Positions 1-6,960 of a stretch of DNA of 64,000 nucleotides are shown one piece after another (the first letter of the stretch is position 1; each line of letters starts with the position of its first letter). The notes beneath the pieces are model-generated. The model had not been told where the DNA came from. It searched no databases and was given only the letters and a program-made list of their open reading frames with translations. The stretch lies in the NCBI RefSeq assembly GCF_030528505.1, contig NZ_JAUMYS010000002.1, forward strand, positions 21,070 to 85,069, read 5' to 3'. This DNA comes from Tannerella sp. (GTDB lineage: Bacteria; Bacteroidota; Bacteroidia; Bacteroidales; Tannerellaceae). The position numbers were made by a program, and so were the translations under genes.

Positions 1-285
1 ACGGAAGAAATACGCGTCGGGAACGGTTTTACGGGACTAAGTGACGTTACCCGTTGGAATACGCGTACACCGGGCGGACATCCCGAAGGATATATCGAAG
101 CTTTTGCGAATATTTACCGCAATTTCGCACGTACCCTTCGTGCACGTGCCGCAGGCGAAACACCGCAGCCAGAATGGTTGGACTTCCCGACCGTCTACGA
201 TGGACTGCGCGGTATGCAGTTTATCGAAACGATGGTCACTTCAGCACGCAACAACGACCGCAAATGGCAACCGTGGATCGATTAA
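1..285 (+). CDS. Gfo/Idh/MocA-family oxidoreductase, C-terminal end (partial)
   Basis: The first 94 codons are open in frame 1 and end in TAA; the gene begins before the window. The visible part has the signature GGHPEGYIEAFANIYRNFA (residues about 25-43), then GRP-like acidic and aromatic residues and a final WQPWID, which I recognise as the C-terminal tail of Gfo/Idh/MocA NAD(P)-dependent sugar oxidoreductases. The Rossmann half is not visible, so cofactor binding cannot be checked. It lies 34 bp upstream of a cytochrome-SUMF1 fusion and in the same direction as a second Gfo/Idh/MocA gene, so the two are probably in one operon for stepwise sugar oxidation and reduction. Confidence 0.8.
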   Translation, partial: TEEIRVGNGFTGLSDVTRWNTRTPGGHPEGYIEAFANIYRNFARTLRARAAGETPQPEWLDFPTVYDGLRGMQFIETMVTSARNNDRKWQPWID

Positions 286-319
286 CAACAAAACAAACAT
301 AACGGACGATTGAAACAAT

Positions 320-1879
320 ATGAGAACGAGTTACCGGTCGAGAAGAGACGAAAAAAAGAAAAAGAAATGGCCCCTGTTTCTGTTCGGCTTTATCGTCGGC
401 ATGGCCTTTTTCATGTCCCTCTATGAAGTATCCGTCTACTATTCGACGGACGAAGCCTGCATGAGTTGCCACGTCCATCCGCACGCGGAAGAAACATGGA
501 AATTATCGTCGCACGTAAACAACGGGAGCGGCGTCACCGTTCATTGCGTCGACTGCCACTTGCCTCCGAAGAATCAGACATGGAATCATTATTCGGCCAA
601 GATACAGCTTGGCGTACGCGATTTGTGGGGGTATCTGACCAAAGACTCGTTCGACTGGGAAATGAAGTCGCAGCTCGAACATGCCGTAAAATACATCCCG
701 AACGAGTCGTGTAAAGAATGTCATAAGAATCTGTTTCCCGCAGGTATCACGGACGCGGGAATCACCGCGCACCTCTACTACGAAGAAAACGAGAAAAAAC
801 TGAATTTGCAATGTATCAGTTGCCACCTCAACGCCGGACATTACAACCCGAACTACAAGCACGGACAGATGACCGGTATTCCGGGAGTCTCTGCCACGGC
901 TTCAGGCCCGCCGTTCGATTCGGCAACGGTCGTGACTTCTTTCACCGATTTCACGGAACAGATTCCGGGCACTCCGGTCTCGTTCAAGATGATTGCCATC
1001 CCCGGTGGTACGTTCAAGATGGGCAGCCCCGATAAAGAAGACTTCCGCCGGGACGATGAGTCGCCGGTGCGAAACGTGACCGTCAGCCCTTTCTTTATGG
1101 CCGAGGTCGAAGTCACTTGGGACCAATATTGGGCTTTTTACGCGGCTACGCTCAGCGAAGGACGCACGCCGCCCGAAACGATCTACGCCAACAATACCCG
1201 CGCGGACATCGACGTGGACGGCGTTTCCGGCCCGACACCGCCGTTCGGATTTCCGGATCAGGGCTGGGGAGGAGGTACGCGTCCGGCCATTACGATGACG
1301 CACTATGCTGCCGAGACGTTCTGCCAGTGGCTTTCCCTCAAGACCGGTAAGAAATATCGCCTGCCGACCGAAGCCGAATGGGAATACGCGGCTCGCGGAG
1401 GCACAAAAACGCCCTATTTCTTCGCAGGAAGACCGAAAGATTATTCGGATGAAGGCATCATCCGTAAATTTATCAGCGCCAAAACCGAACCTATCGGCGA
1501 ATTTATTATCTACGGCAAAAATGCGAAGAACAAGACGCAGGAGCCCGACAAGGTTAAAGCGAACCCGTTCGGGCTGAAAAATATGCTCGGCAACGTGATG
1601 GAATACTGTGCCGACAAATACGACCCGCAGGCATATGCCAAAGGGGCTTCGACCGTTACCGATCCGTTGGTGACCGAAGGCGAAGAATGGGTGGTACGCG
1701 GCGGTAATTATACGAGCGATGCGGCCGATGTGCGCTGTGCCGCCCGCAGCCATACGCGCCACGACGACTGGCTGAAAACAGACCCGCAACAGCCCAAGAG
1801 CATCTGGTGGTATTCCGACATCCGGGGGATTGGTTTCCGTGTGGTTTGCGAGCCGGACTCGTCGTTGAAAGCGAAATAA
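320..1879 (+). CDS. NapC/NirT-type tetraheme cytochrome fused to SUMF1 (FGE-like) domain
   Basis: A 519-residue protein. A basic N-terminus and one membrane anchor (about 17-40) are followed by four CxxCH heme-binding motifs at 47-51 (CMSCH), 76-80 (CVDCH), 131-135 (CKECH) and 165-169 (CISCH), as in NapC/NirT/NrfH quinol dehydrogenases. From about residue 222 a SUMF1/FGE-type fold begins (IPGGTFKMGS), with RLPTEAEWEYAARGG at 347-361, a NPFGL...GNVMEYC block at 415-430, VVRGGNY and a final GFRVV. The paired cysteines used by true formylglycine-generating enzymes are absent from the GGNYTSDAADVRCAARS segment, so sulfatase activation is unlikely. The likely role is membrane-anchored periplasmic electron transfer with a ligand-binding or scaffold domain. 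It lies between two Gfo/Idh/MocA genes, 39 bp before the next one, which suggests a link between sugar oxidation and the quinone pool (inference). Confidence 0.85.
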   Translation: MRTSYRSRRDEKKKKKWPLFLFGFIVGMAFFMSLYEVSVYYSTDEACMSCHVHPHAEETWKLSSHVNNGSGVTVHCVDCHLPPKNQTWNHYSAKIQLGVRDLWGYLTKDSFDWEMKSQLEHAVKYIPNESCKECHKNLFPAGITDAGITAHLYYEENEKKLNLQCISCHLNAGHYNPNYKHGQMTGIPGVSATASGPPFDSATVVTSFTDFTEQIPGTPVSFKMIAIPGGTFKMGSPDKEDFRRDDESPVRNVTVSPFFMAEVEVTWDQYWAFYAATLSEGRTPPETIYANNTRADIDVDGVSGPTPPFGFPDQGWGGGTRPAITMTHYAAETFCQWLSLKTGKKYRLPTEAEWEYAARGGTKTPYFFAGRPKDYSDEGIIRKFISAKTEPIGEFIIYGKNAKNKTQEPDKVKANPFGLKNMLGNVMEYCADKYDPQAYAKGASTVTDPLVTEGEEWVVRGGNYTSDAADVRCAARSHTRHDDWLKTDPQQPKSIWWYSDIRGIGFRVVCEPDSSLKAK

Positions 1880-1918
1880 TCAGGAACTAAAAAACAGTAC
1901 ATTTAACTCAAATTTGTC

Positions 1919-3316
1919 ATGACAAAAAAAAGCAGTATCAGTAGAAGGTCATTCCTCAAAAGCTCGGCCCTTGCGGGCGCAGCCGGAATGGTCGGTACGG
2001 GGGGAACTGCCACCCTGCTTTCCTCGTGTGGAGGAGGCGCAAGCAGTAACGAGAACGCGAATGCGGCCAACAAGCCGCTGAAAGAACCGGGAACATATTA
2101 TGTGCCCGAATTGCCCGATATGGCGGCCGACGGTAAAGAGTTGAAGGCCGGTATCATCGGATGTGGCGGACGCGGCAGCGGTGCAGCGATGAATTTCCTC
2201 GCCGCGGCGAACGGTGTAACGATTGTGGCGCTGGCCGACACGTTTCAGGACAGGGTCGACAGTCTGGCCCAGAAACTGAAAGACGAGAAGAATATCGACA
2301 TTCCTGCCGATAAGCGCTTCGTCGGGTTAGATGCCTACAAGCAGGTTATCGACAGCGATGTAGACGTGGTGATCGTTGCTACGCCGCCGAACTTTCGCCC
2401 GGCCCAATTCCAGTATGCGGTAGAAAAGAATAAACATTGCTTCCTCGAAAAACCGATCTGCGTCGACGCGGTAGGTTACCGCACCATCATGGCTACGGCC
2501 AAGCAGGCGCAGGCCAAGAATCTATGCGTAATCACCGGCACGCAGCGTCACCATCAGCGGAGTTATATCGCATCGTACCAGCAGATCATGAACGGTGCGA
2601 TCGGCGAGATCACGGGCGGAACGGTCTATTGGAATCAGAACATGTTATGGTACCGGGAACGTCAGACTGGATGGAGCGACTGCGAATGGATGATTCGCGA
2701 CTGGGTGAACTGGAAATGGCTCTCCGGCGATCATATCGTCGAGCAGCATGTACATAACATCGACGTGTTTACATGGTTTTCGGGACTGAAACCGGTAAAA
2801 GCCGTCGGCTTCGGATCGCGTCAGCGCCGGATCACGGGCGACCAGTACGATAATTTCAGCATCGACTTCACGATGGAGAACGGTATCCATCTGCACAGTA
2901 TGTGCCGCCAGATAGACGGTTGCGCGAATAACGTCAGCGAGTTTATTCAGGGAACGAAAGGTTCGTGGAACAGCGCGAACATGGAAATCAAAGACCTTGC
3001 CGGCAATGTGATCTGGAAGTATGATTTTGACGCCGAAAAGGCATCGTTCAAACAGAACGACCCCTATACGCTCGAGCATGTGAACTGGATCAATACGATT
3101 CGCGCCGGCAAATCGATCGATCAGGCTTCGGAAACCGCCGTATCGAACATGGCCGCCATCATGGGACGCGAATCGGCTTACACGGGCGAAGAAACGACAT
3201 GGGAAGCCATGACCGCCTCCGCACTCGACTATATGCCGGCCGACCTGAATCTGGGCAACATGGATATGAAACCGTTCGTGGTACCCGTACCCGGTAAACC
3301 GTTAGAGAAAAAGTGA
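1919..3316 (+). CDS. Tat-exported Gfo/Idh/MocA-family oxidoreductase
   Basis: A 465-residue NAD(P)-dependent sugar dehydrogenase. The N-terminus has a Tat motif (SRRSFLK, residues 8-14) and an Ala/Gly-rich stretch ending LLSSC, so it may be exported folded and lipid-anchored at Cys37. The Rossmann glycine motif GCGGRG is at 81-86 and the family EKP signature at 177-179 (CFLEKPI); the DHIVEQHVHNID segment carries candidate catalytic histidines. In this family the cofactor is often tightly bound, which fits periplasmic work. The stop overlaps the next gene's start (TGATG), showing translational coupling with the sugar isomerase-like gene. It may oxidise or reduce C3 of glycosides (inference from the gene set). 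Confidence 0.88.
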   Translation: MTKKSSISRRSFLKSSALAGAAGMVGTGGTATLLSSCGGGASSNENANAANKPLKEPGTYYVPELPDMAADGKELKAGIIGCGGRGSGAAMNFLAAANGVTIVALADTFQDRVDSLAQKLKDEKNIDIPADKRFVGLDAYKQVIDSDVDVVIVATPPNFRPAQFQYAVEKNKHCFLEKPICVDAVGYRTIMATAKQAQAKNLCVITGTQRHHQRSYIASYQQIMNGAIGEITGGTVYWNQNMLWYRERQTGWSDCEWMIRDWVNWKWLSGDHIVEQHVHNIDVFTWFSGLKPVKAVGFGSRQRRITGDQYDNFSIDFTMENGIHLHSMCRQIDGCANNVSEFIQGTKGSWNSANMEIKDLAGNVIWKYDFDAEKASFKQNDPYTLEHVNWINTIRAGKSIDQASETAVSNMAAIMGRESAYTGEETTWEAMTASALDYMPADLNLGNMDMKPFVVPVPGKPLEKK

Positions 3317-4254
3317 TGTGTATCGACCGACGAAATTTTCTAAAGGCCTCTTTAGGCAGCGCGGCATTGGCAACGATGGCCGCCTGCTCCGGAGGCGCGA
3401 CGACGGGCGCAGAGACAAAAGCGTGCTGCAAGGACGGAGACGACACGAAGAAAGACGTGAAGCTGAACCTCTCGTTTCAGGAGTGGACGCTGGGCGATCT
3501 TGAGCTGAAGGCCAAGCTCGACGTGATGGAAAAGCTCGGTGTGACCGGCCTCGAAGTGGGAGGCAAAGGGTTGGCCGCGCGGAAGGACGAGTTGAAAAAA
3601 GCGCTCGAAGGGCGTAATGTCAAAATCAGTGCAATATGCGCGGGCTTCGACGGATTTATGCTTTCGGAAGAAGAATCCGTGCGTAACCTGTGTCGTGACA
3701 CGATGCGCGAGATTATTGCCGCGGCAGGCGAGTTGGGTTCGACCGGCGTCATCATCGTACCGGCGTTCAACGCGCAACAGCCGGCCATGCCGCATACGCA
3801 GGAGACGCGCGATTTCCTTTGCCGATGGTTCGACGAACTCGGCACGTTTGCCGCCGAACACCGGACGACGGTTATCTTCGAACCGCTCAATCGGAAGGAA
3901 GCCTTCTACCTCCGTCAGGTAGCCGACGCCGCCTCGATCTGTCGCGACATCGACAATCCGGGCGTGCGTTGCATGGGCGACTTCTGGCACATGACGTGGG
4001 AAGAGACGTCCGACATGGGCGCTTTTCTTTCGGCCGGATCGTTGCTTCAACACGTACATATCGCCAGCCGCAAGCGTCGCCTGATGCCGGGCGAAGACGG
4101 AGAGGCAGACCGCTACGTCGACGGTTTCCGCGCCCTCAAGATGCTCGGCTACGATCAATACGTGAGCTTTGAATGCGGCTGTCAGAACGACGACCGCGTA
4201 GCTACGGCTACGGCAGCCGTTGAATTGCTTCGCAAGCAATGGGACGAAGCGTAA
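3316..4254 (+). CDS. Tat-leader sugar phosphate isomerase/epimerase-fold (xylose-isomerase-like TIM barrel) protein
   Basis: A 312-residue protein. I take the ATG at 3316, inside the TGATG overlap, rather than the GTG one codon earlier. The leader reads MCIDRRNFLK followed by an Ala-rich stretch and AACSGG, so it has a Tat-type motif and a likely lipobox. The body matches AP-endonuclease-2/xylose-isomerase-like barrels: FQEWTLGDLELKAKLD, then VIFEPLNRKEAFY, MGDFWHM and a late SFECGC, which supply the usual Glu/Asp/His metal ligands. In gut Bacteroides comparable exported proteins work as lyases or hydratases on 3-keto-sugars beside Gfo/Idh/MocA enzymes; I propose the same here, but the exact reaction cannot be read from sequence. 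Confidence 0.8.
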   Translation: MCIDRRNFLKASLGSAALATMAACSGGATTGAETKACCKDGDDTKKDVKLNLSFQEWTLGDLELKAKLDVMEKLGVTGLEVGGKGLAARKDELKKALEGRNVKISAICAGFDGFMLSEEESVRNLCRDTMREIIAAAGELGSTGVIIVPAFNAQQPAMPHTQETRDFLCRWFDELGTFAAEHRTTVIFEPLNRKEAFYLRQVADAASICRDIDNPGVRCMGDFWHMTWEETSDMGAFLSAGSLLQHVHIASRKRRLMPGEDGEADRYVDGFRALKMLGYDQYVSFECGCQNDDRVATATAAVELLRKQWDEA

Positions 4255-4282
4255 TCATATATATAATGTATAGCGAAAACGG

Positions 4283-5161
4283 ATGTCGTTAGTATATGCC
4301 AATATGAGAATGAGCGAGGTGGTGAGCGAGCATCTCTCGCTCATTCCGGTTATCAACCGCTTCGGCATACGGCTGGGAGTGGGCGATGAAACCGTCATGG
4401 CGCTTTGCGAAGCAAACGAAATCGATACCGACTTTTTCCTCACCATCGTCAACACGTTTATCAACGAAGACTATTTTCCGGAGAAAAAGCTGCAAAGCTT
4501 TCACCTCAATCAGATTATCGATTATCTGAAGCAAACGAACCGGTATTATCTGCAATACCAGTTGCCCAATATCGAGCGTCACCTGCAAATTTTTATTCAT
4601 ACGTCGGGCGGGAGCAATGCCTCGCTGCAACTGTTGGGCAATATCTTCGCCTCGTTCAAAGAGAAATTATGCAGTCGTATTCAGACCGACGAACGAGAGT
4701 GGTTCCCGCGTTTGCTTTCGCTCGGCGAAAAAGAGCAAAACAGGAGGAGCATGCGCGCCCGGACATCGCCCGAGACGGATGAAATGATCGAAGCCATGAT
4801 GGACGATATGCGGAACATCATGATCAAGCATCTGACGGGAACGTACGACGAAAACCTTGGGTATGCCGTGCTGTTCACCATCGATGCTTTGGGACGCGAC
4901 ATCCGTCAGCACAACCGCATCCGCAGTCGAATCCTGCTGCCGATGGTCGACGACAACGGCCATCTCTCGAACCGCGAGAAAGAAGTACTCAAGCTCATCG
5001 TCAGCGGATATACGAACAAGGAGATTGCCGCGCGCCTCTTCGTCAGCCTCAACACCATCCTGACACACCGCAAGAACATCACCGCCAAGCTCGGTATCAA
5101 GACGATTCCGGGACTTACGTTCTATGCCATCACGCATAAAATCATCACCGAAGTCAAATAA
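4283..5161 (+). CDS. LuxR-type transcriptional regulator with hemerythrin/RIC-like N-terminal region
   Basis: A 292-residue protein. The last about 65 residues form a GerE/LuxR helix-turn-helix: LSNREKEVLKLIVSGYTNKE, then RLFVSLNTILTHRKNI and KLGI. The N-terminal 110 residues (MRMSEVVSEHLSLIPVINRF, FHLNQIIDYLKQTNRYYLQY, LPNIERHL) resemble ScdA/YtfE (RIC) di-iron hemerythrin-like proteins, though several expected His ligands seem replaced, so metal binding is doubtful. It starts 28 bp after the isomerase-like gene, in the same direction, and probably regulates this operon. A LuxR-type regulator also accompanies the Bacteroides keto-sugar locus that this gene set resembles (from memory). Confidence 0.8.
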   Translation: MSLVYANMRMSEVVSEHLSLIPVINRFGIRLGVGDETVMALCEANEIDTDFFLTIVNTFINEDYFPEKKLQSFHLNQIIDYLKQTNRYYLQYQLPNIERHLQIFIHTSGGSNASLQLLGNIFASFKEKLCSRIQTDEREWFPRLLSLGEKEQNRRSMRARTSPETDEMIEAMMDDMRNIMIKHLTGTYDENLGYAVLFTIDALGRDIRQHNRIRSRILLPMVDDNGHLSNREKEVLKLIVSGYTNKEIAARLFVSLNTILTHRKNITAKLGIKTIPGLTFYAITHKIITEVK

Positions 5162-5174
5162 CCGATCACATCAC

Positions 5175-5354
5175 ATGGCACGTCGCAAAATCACGAACAC
5201 GCAGGCCGTCTGCATCATCCTCCTCTGGGGATTTCTGGTATATATGCTGCTGACATCGGCCAAGACGATCGATTTTATGACCGTCTTTTCGATTGTCGCT
5301 TCGGGCGTCATCGTCTTTGTACCCCTCTACAAAAACCGAAGGAGACAGCCATAG
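5175..5354 (+). CDS. Small two-helix membrane protein
   Basis: A 59-residue ORF starting at ATG 5175, 13 bp after the LuxR-type gene. After a short basic N-terminus (MARRKITNTQ) it has two hydrophobic segments (about 11-28 and 34-51) and a basic tail (YKNRRRQP), the pattern of a small inner-membrane protein. I do not recognise a family. Position and direction suggest it is the last gene of the upstream operon. Confidence 0.55.
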   Translation: MARRKITNTQAVCIILLWGFLVYMLLTSAKTIDFMTVFSIVASGVIVFVPLYKNRRRQP

Positions 5355-5481
5355 TTCGCCCTCCCTTCCGATGATACTTCGCCTCATTGCACATCCTGTT
5401 TTTTTACAACTTTTGCCGCTTTCTCTCTAAAAAGTGTTATATAACATAGAATAATCTTATCCTTTATCGGCAGAATGGCGT

Positions 5482-5489
5482 TATCTTTG
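5482..5489 (+). promoter_or_regulatory. Putative Bacteroidota -7 element (TATCTTTG)
   Basis: TATCTTTG fits the Bacteroidota TAnnTTTG consensus. The upstream -33 region is poor. If used, transcription would begin near 5495 and give the DUF6261 gene a leader of about 650 nt that includes the G-tract and the 41-bp repeats. Confidence 0.4.
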
Positions 5490-5822
5490 CGCTCTCAACA
5501 CACTAAAAAGGGAAATGAATTTTAATACGTTTAATTTGTGCTGGCCGGCAGCATCGAAACATCGTTTTCATGTATGTCTATCCCCCCTTTCTGTCTTGTT
5601 AATAAATTTTAACGGGGGGGGTATTTAGCGTATTATCAGTCGTATAAGAATCAATCCCGCAGCTGCTTTCTTTTTCCCGACGAAATTTTCATAGCCTTTC
5701 GCAGTATCCGGCGCATGGCCGGCGTGCTTGCTTGGCCTTTTCATACCATTACCGCATCTTGCTCCGGGCGGATGAGAAATATTTTCTTCTCGGCCGGGCA
5801 TGACCATACCATGCGCGAAGAC

Positions 5823-6089
5823 GTTCCGATTCGCCGGGAGATGTCCGTAGAATCTACGATGATTTCCCGTCGCGGCGGGCGATTCCCGTACGGTCTATTA
5901 TCTTTTCCCGGCATGGCGGGCGACTCCCGTAGAACCGATGATCTTTTCCCGTCGCGGCAGAACATCTCCGTAAGGTCTATGATAACTTCCCGTCGCGGCG
6001 GGCGATTCCCGTATGGTCTATTATCTTTTCCCGGCATGGCGGGCGATTCCCGTAGAACTTATGCTTCTTTCCTGCCGCACGGGAGAAAG
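5823..6089. repeat. Tandem array of 41-bp imperfect repeats, about six units
   Basis: Units begin at 5823, 5864, 5905, 5946, 5987 and 6028, exactly 41 bp apart, with a decayed part-unit from 6069. A typical unit has TTCCCG, a core of GTCGCGGCGGG or GCATGGCGGG, then CGATTCCCGTA and an AT-rich end (TCTATTATCTT). The CCCG...CGGG halves make short palindromes. Units 2-3 (5864-5945) nearly equal units 5-6 (5987-6068), giving a 123-bp higher-order period. There are no spacers, so it is not CRISPR. The period is close to four DNA turns, which would put each palindrome on the same helix face (inference). Confidence 0.9.
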
Positions 6090-6144
6090 CCTCTGTCACG
6101 CTGCTACGATCATTTCATTATTCAACCTCTAAAATACCAATCTT

Positions 6145-6885
6145 ATGTTACGTGTCAATTACAGTGAATTATCGACTAAGGTATTAGGAAACTTGTCGAA
6201 CCGTACGATCGAAGTGATCTCGCCGGCCTATGCGAGCGGAGTACTGCAACACAATCCGTTAGTAGACGTGTTGATCGCCACGAATAAATCGTATCAGGCC
6301 ATCGTCATTAAAAATACGTACAGCGGGCTGGGTAACCCGGTGGCACAGGCGGATCTGGTGCGCGACAAGGTGTACCGGAATCTCCGGCGTATGCTGCAAG
6401 GTATGGCCGGATTCAACGATAAGCCCAAAGGAAAAGCGGCCGCAGCGCTGCTGACGGTCTTCGAAGAAACGGGCGACATCTACGGCCTTTCGTATGCCGA
6501 TGAGAATGTGGTAATGCAAACGCTGATTAACCGTCTCGACGAGGCAGGCAATCAGGTGCATCTTGCTACGGCCATGGTTATGGACGAATACAGCATGCTC
6601 AAGCAGGCACAAGGCTCCTTCGAGGCCATCAGTGCCGAACAGACGGACGCCAACTCGGCGTTGCGGCAGAAACAGTCTGCCTCCGGTGCGCGCCGCGCGC
6701 TGCATCAGGCTTTGCGCGACATATTCTCGCTCGTCTCGGCCATGAAGAACGTGGCAGGCTGGGAAGACTTGTATCACGATCTGAACGAACTGATCAAAGA
6801 AGCGCGCCAAAGCAACCGGAAACCCTCGAAAGGAGAATCCGAACCTCCGGCTGCATCCGGAGACGGGCTTCCGGAAAACGAATGA
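6145..6885 (+). CDS. DUF6261 family protein
   Basis: A 246-residue soluble, mostly alpha-helical protein with no signal peptide. The opening (LRVNYSELSTKVLGNLS) and later VLIATNKSYQAIVIKN, RDKVYRNLRRMLQGM and LNELIKEARQSNRK match a Bacteroidota-restricted family I know as DUF6261, whose function is not established. The C-terminus is Pro/Glu-rich and low in complexity. The gene stands alone between the 41-bp repeat array and a SusC/SusD pair, 75 bp before the SusC start. The repeats end about 55 bp before its ATG and may affect its expression. Confidence 0.75.
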   Translation: MLRVNYSELSTKVLGNLSNRTIEVISPAYASGVLQHNPLVDVLIATNKSYQAIVIKNTYSGLGNPVAQADLVRDKVYRNLRRMLQGMAGFNDKPKGKAAAALLTVFEETGDIYGLSYADENVVMQTLINRLDEAGNQVHLATAMVMDEYSMLKQAQGSFEAISAEQTDANSALRQKQSASGARRALHQALRDIFSLVSAMKNVAGWEDLYHDLNELIKEARQSNRKPSKGESEPPAASGDGLPENE

Positions 6886-6960
6886 ATATTTTGTACGTTT
6901 TCAACCTGAAATGGAGAATCGACTAAATAGAAACAATTGTATAACGAATCATTAAAAAAC

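Larger units (their letters stand above)
5355..6144. other. Long intergenic leader: promoter, G8/C6 tracts and 41-bp repeat array
   Basis: This 790-bp stretch has no convincing gene. It holds a Bacteroidota-type -7 element (TATCTTTG, 5482-5489), a C6 tract near 5582-5587, a G8 tract at 5614-5621 that could pair with it, and a tandem 41-bp repeat from 5823. A 37-codon frame from ATG 5515 to TAG 5628 lacks any protein-like features. The forward frame across the repeats (5715-6167) is open only because three units make 123 bp, a multiple of three. Confidence 0.6.

Noticed and set aside
1000..1879. Active formylglycine-generating enzyme
   Set aside because: The two catalytic cysteines expected before the CAARS-type motif are absent, and no sulfatase gene is nearby.
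5515..5628. 37-codon frame after a promoter-like element
   Set aside because: Low-complexity composition, crosses the G8 tract and has no recognisable feature; kept only as part of the intergenic description.
5823..6089. Possible CRISPR array
   Set aside because: Units are directly adjacent with no unique spacers, and no cas gene is present.
5715..6167. 150-codon plus-strand frame with a repeated peptide (SRRGGRFPYGLL...)
   Set aside because: It is open because three 41-bp units equal 123 bp; the opposite strand is open for the same reason. There is no protein-like composition or start context, and it overlaps the DUF6261 start.
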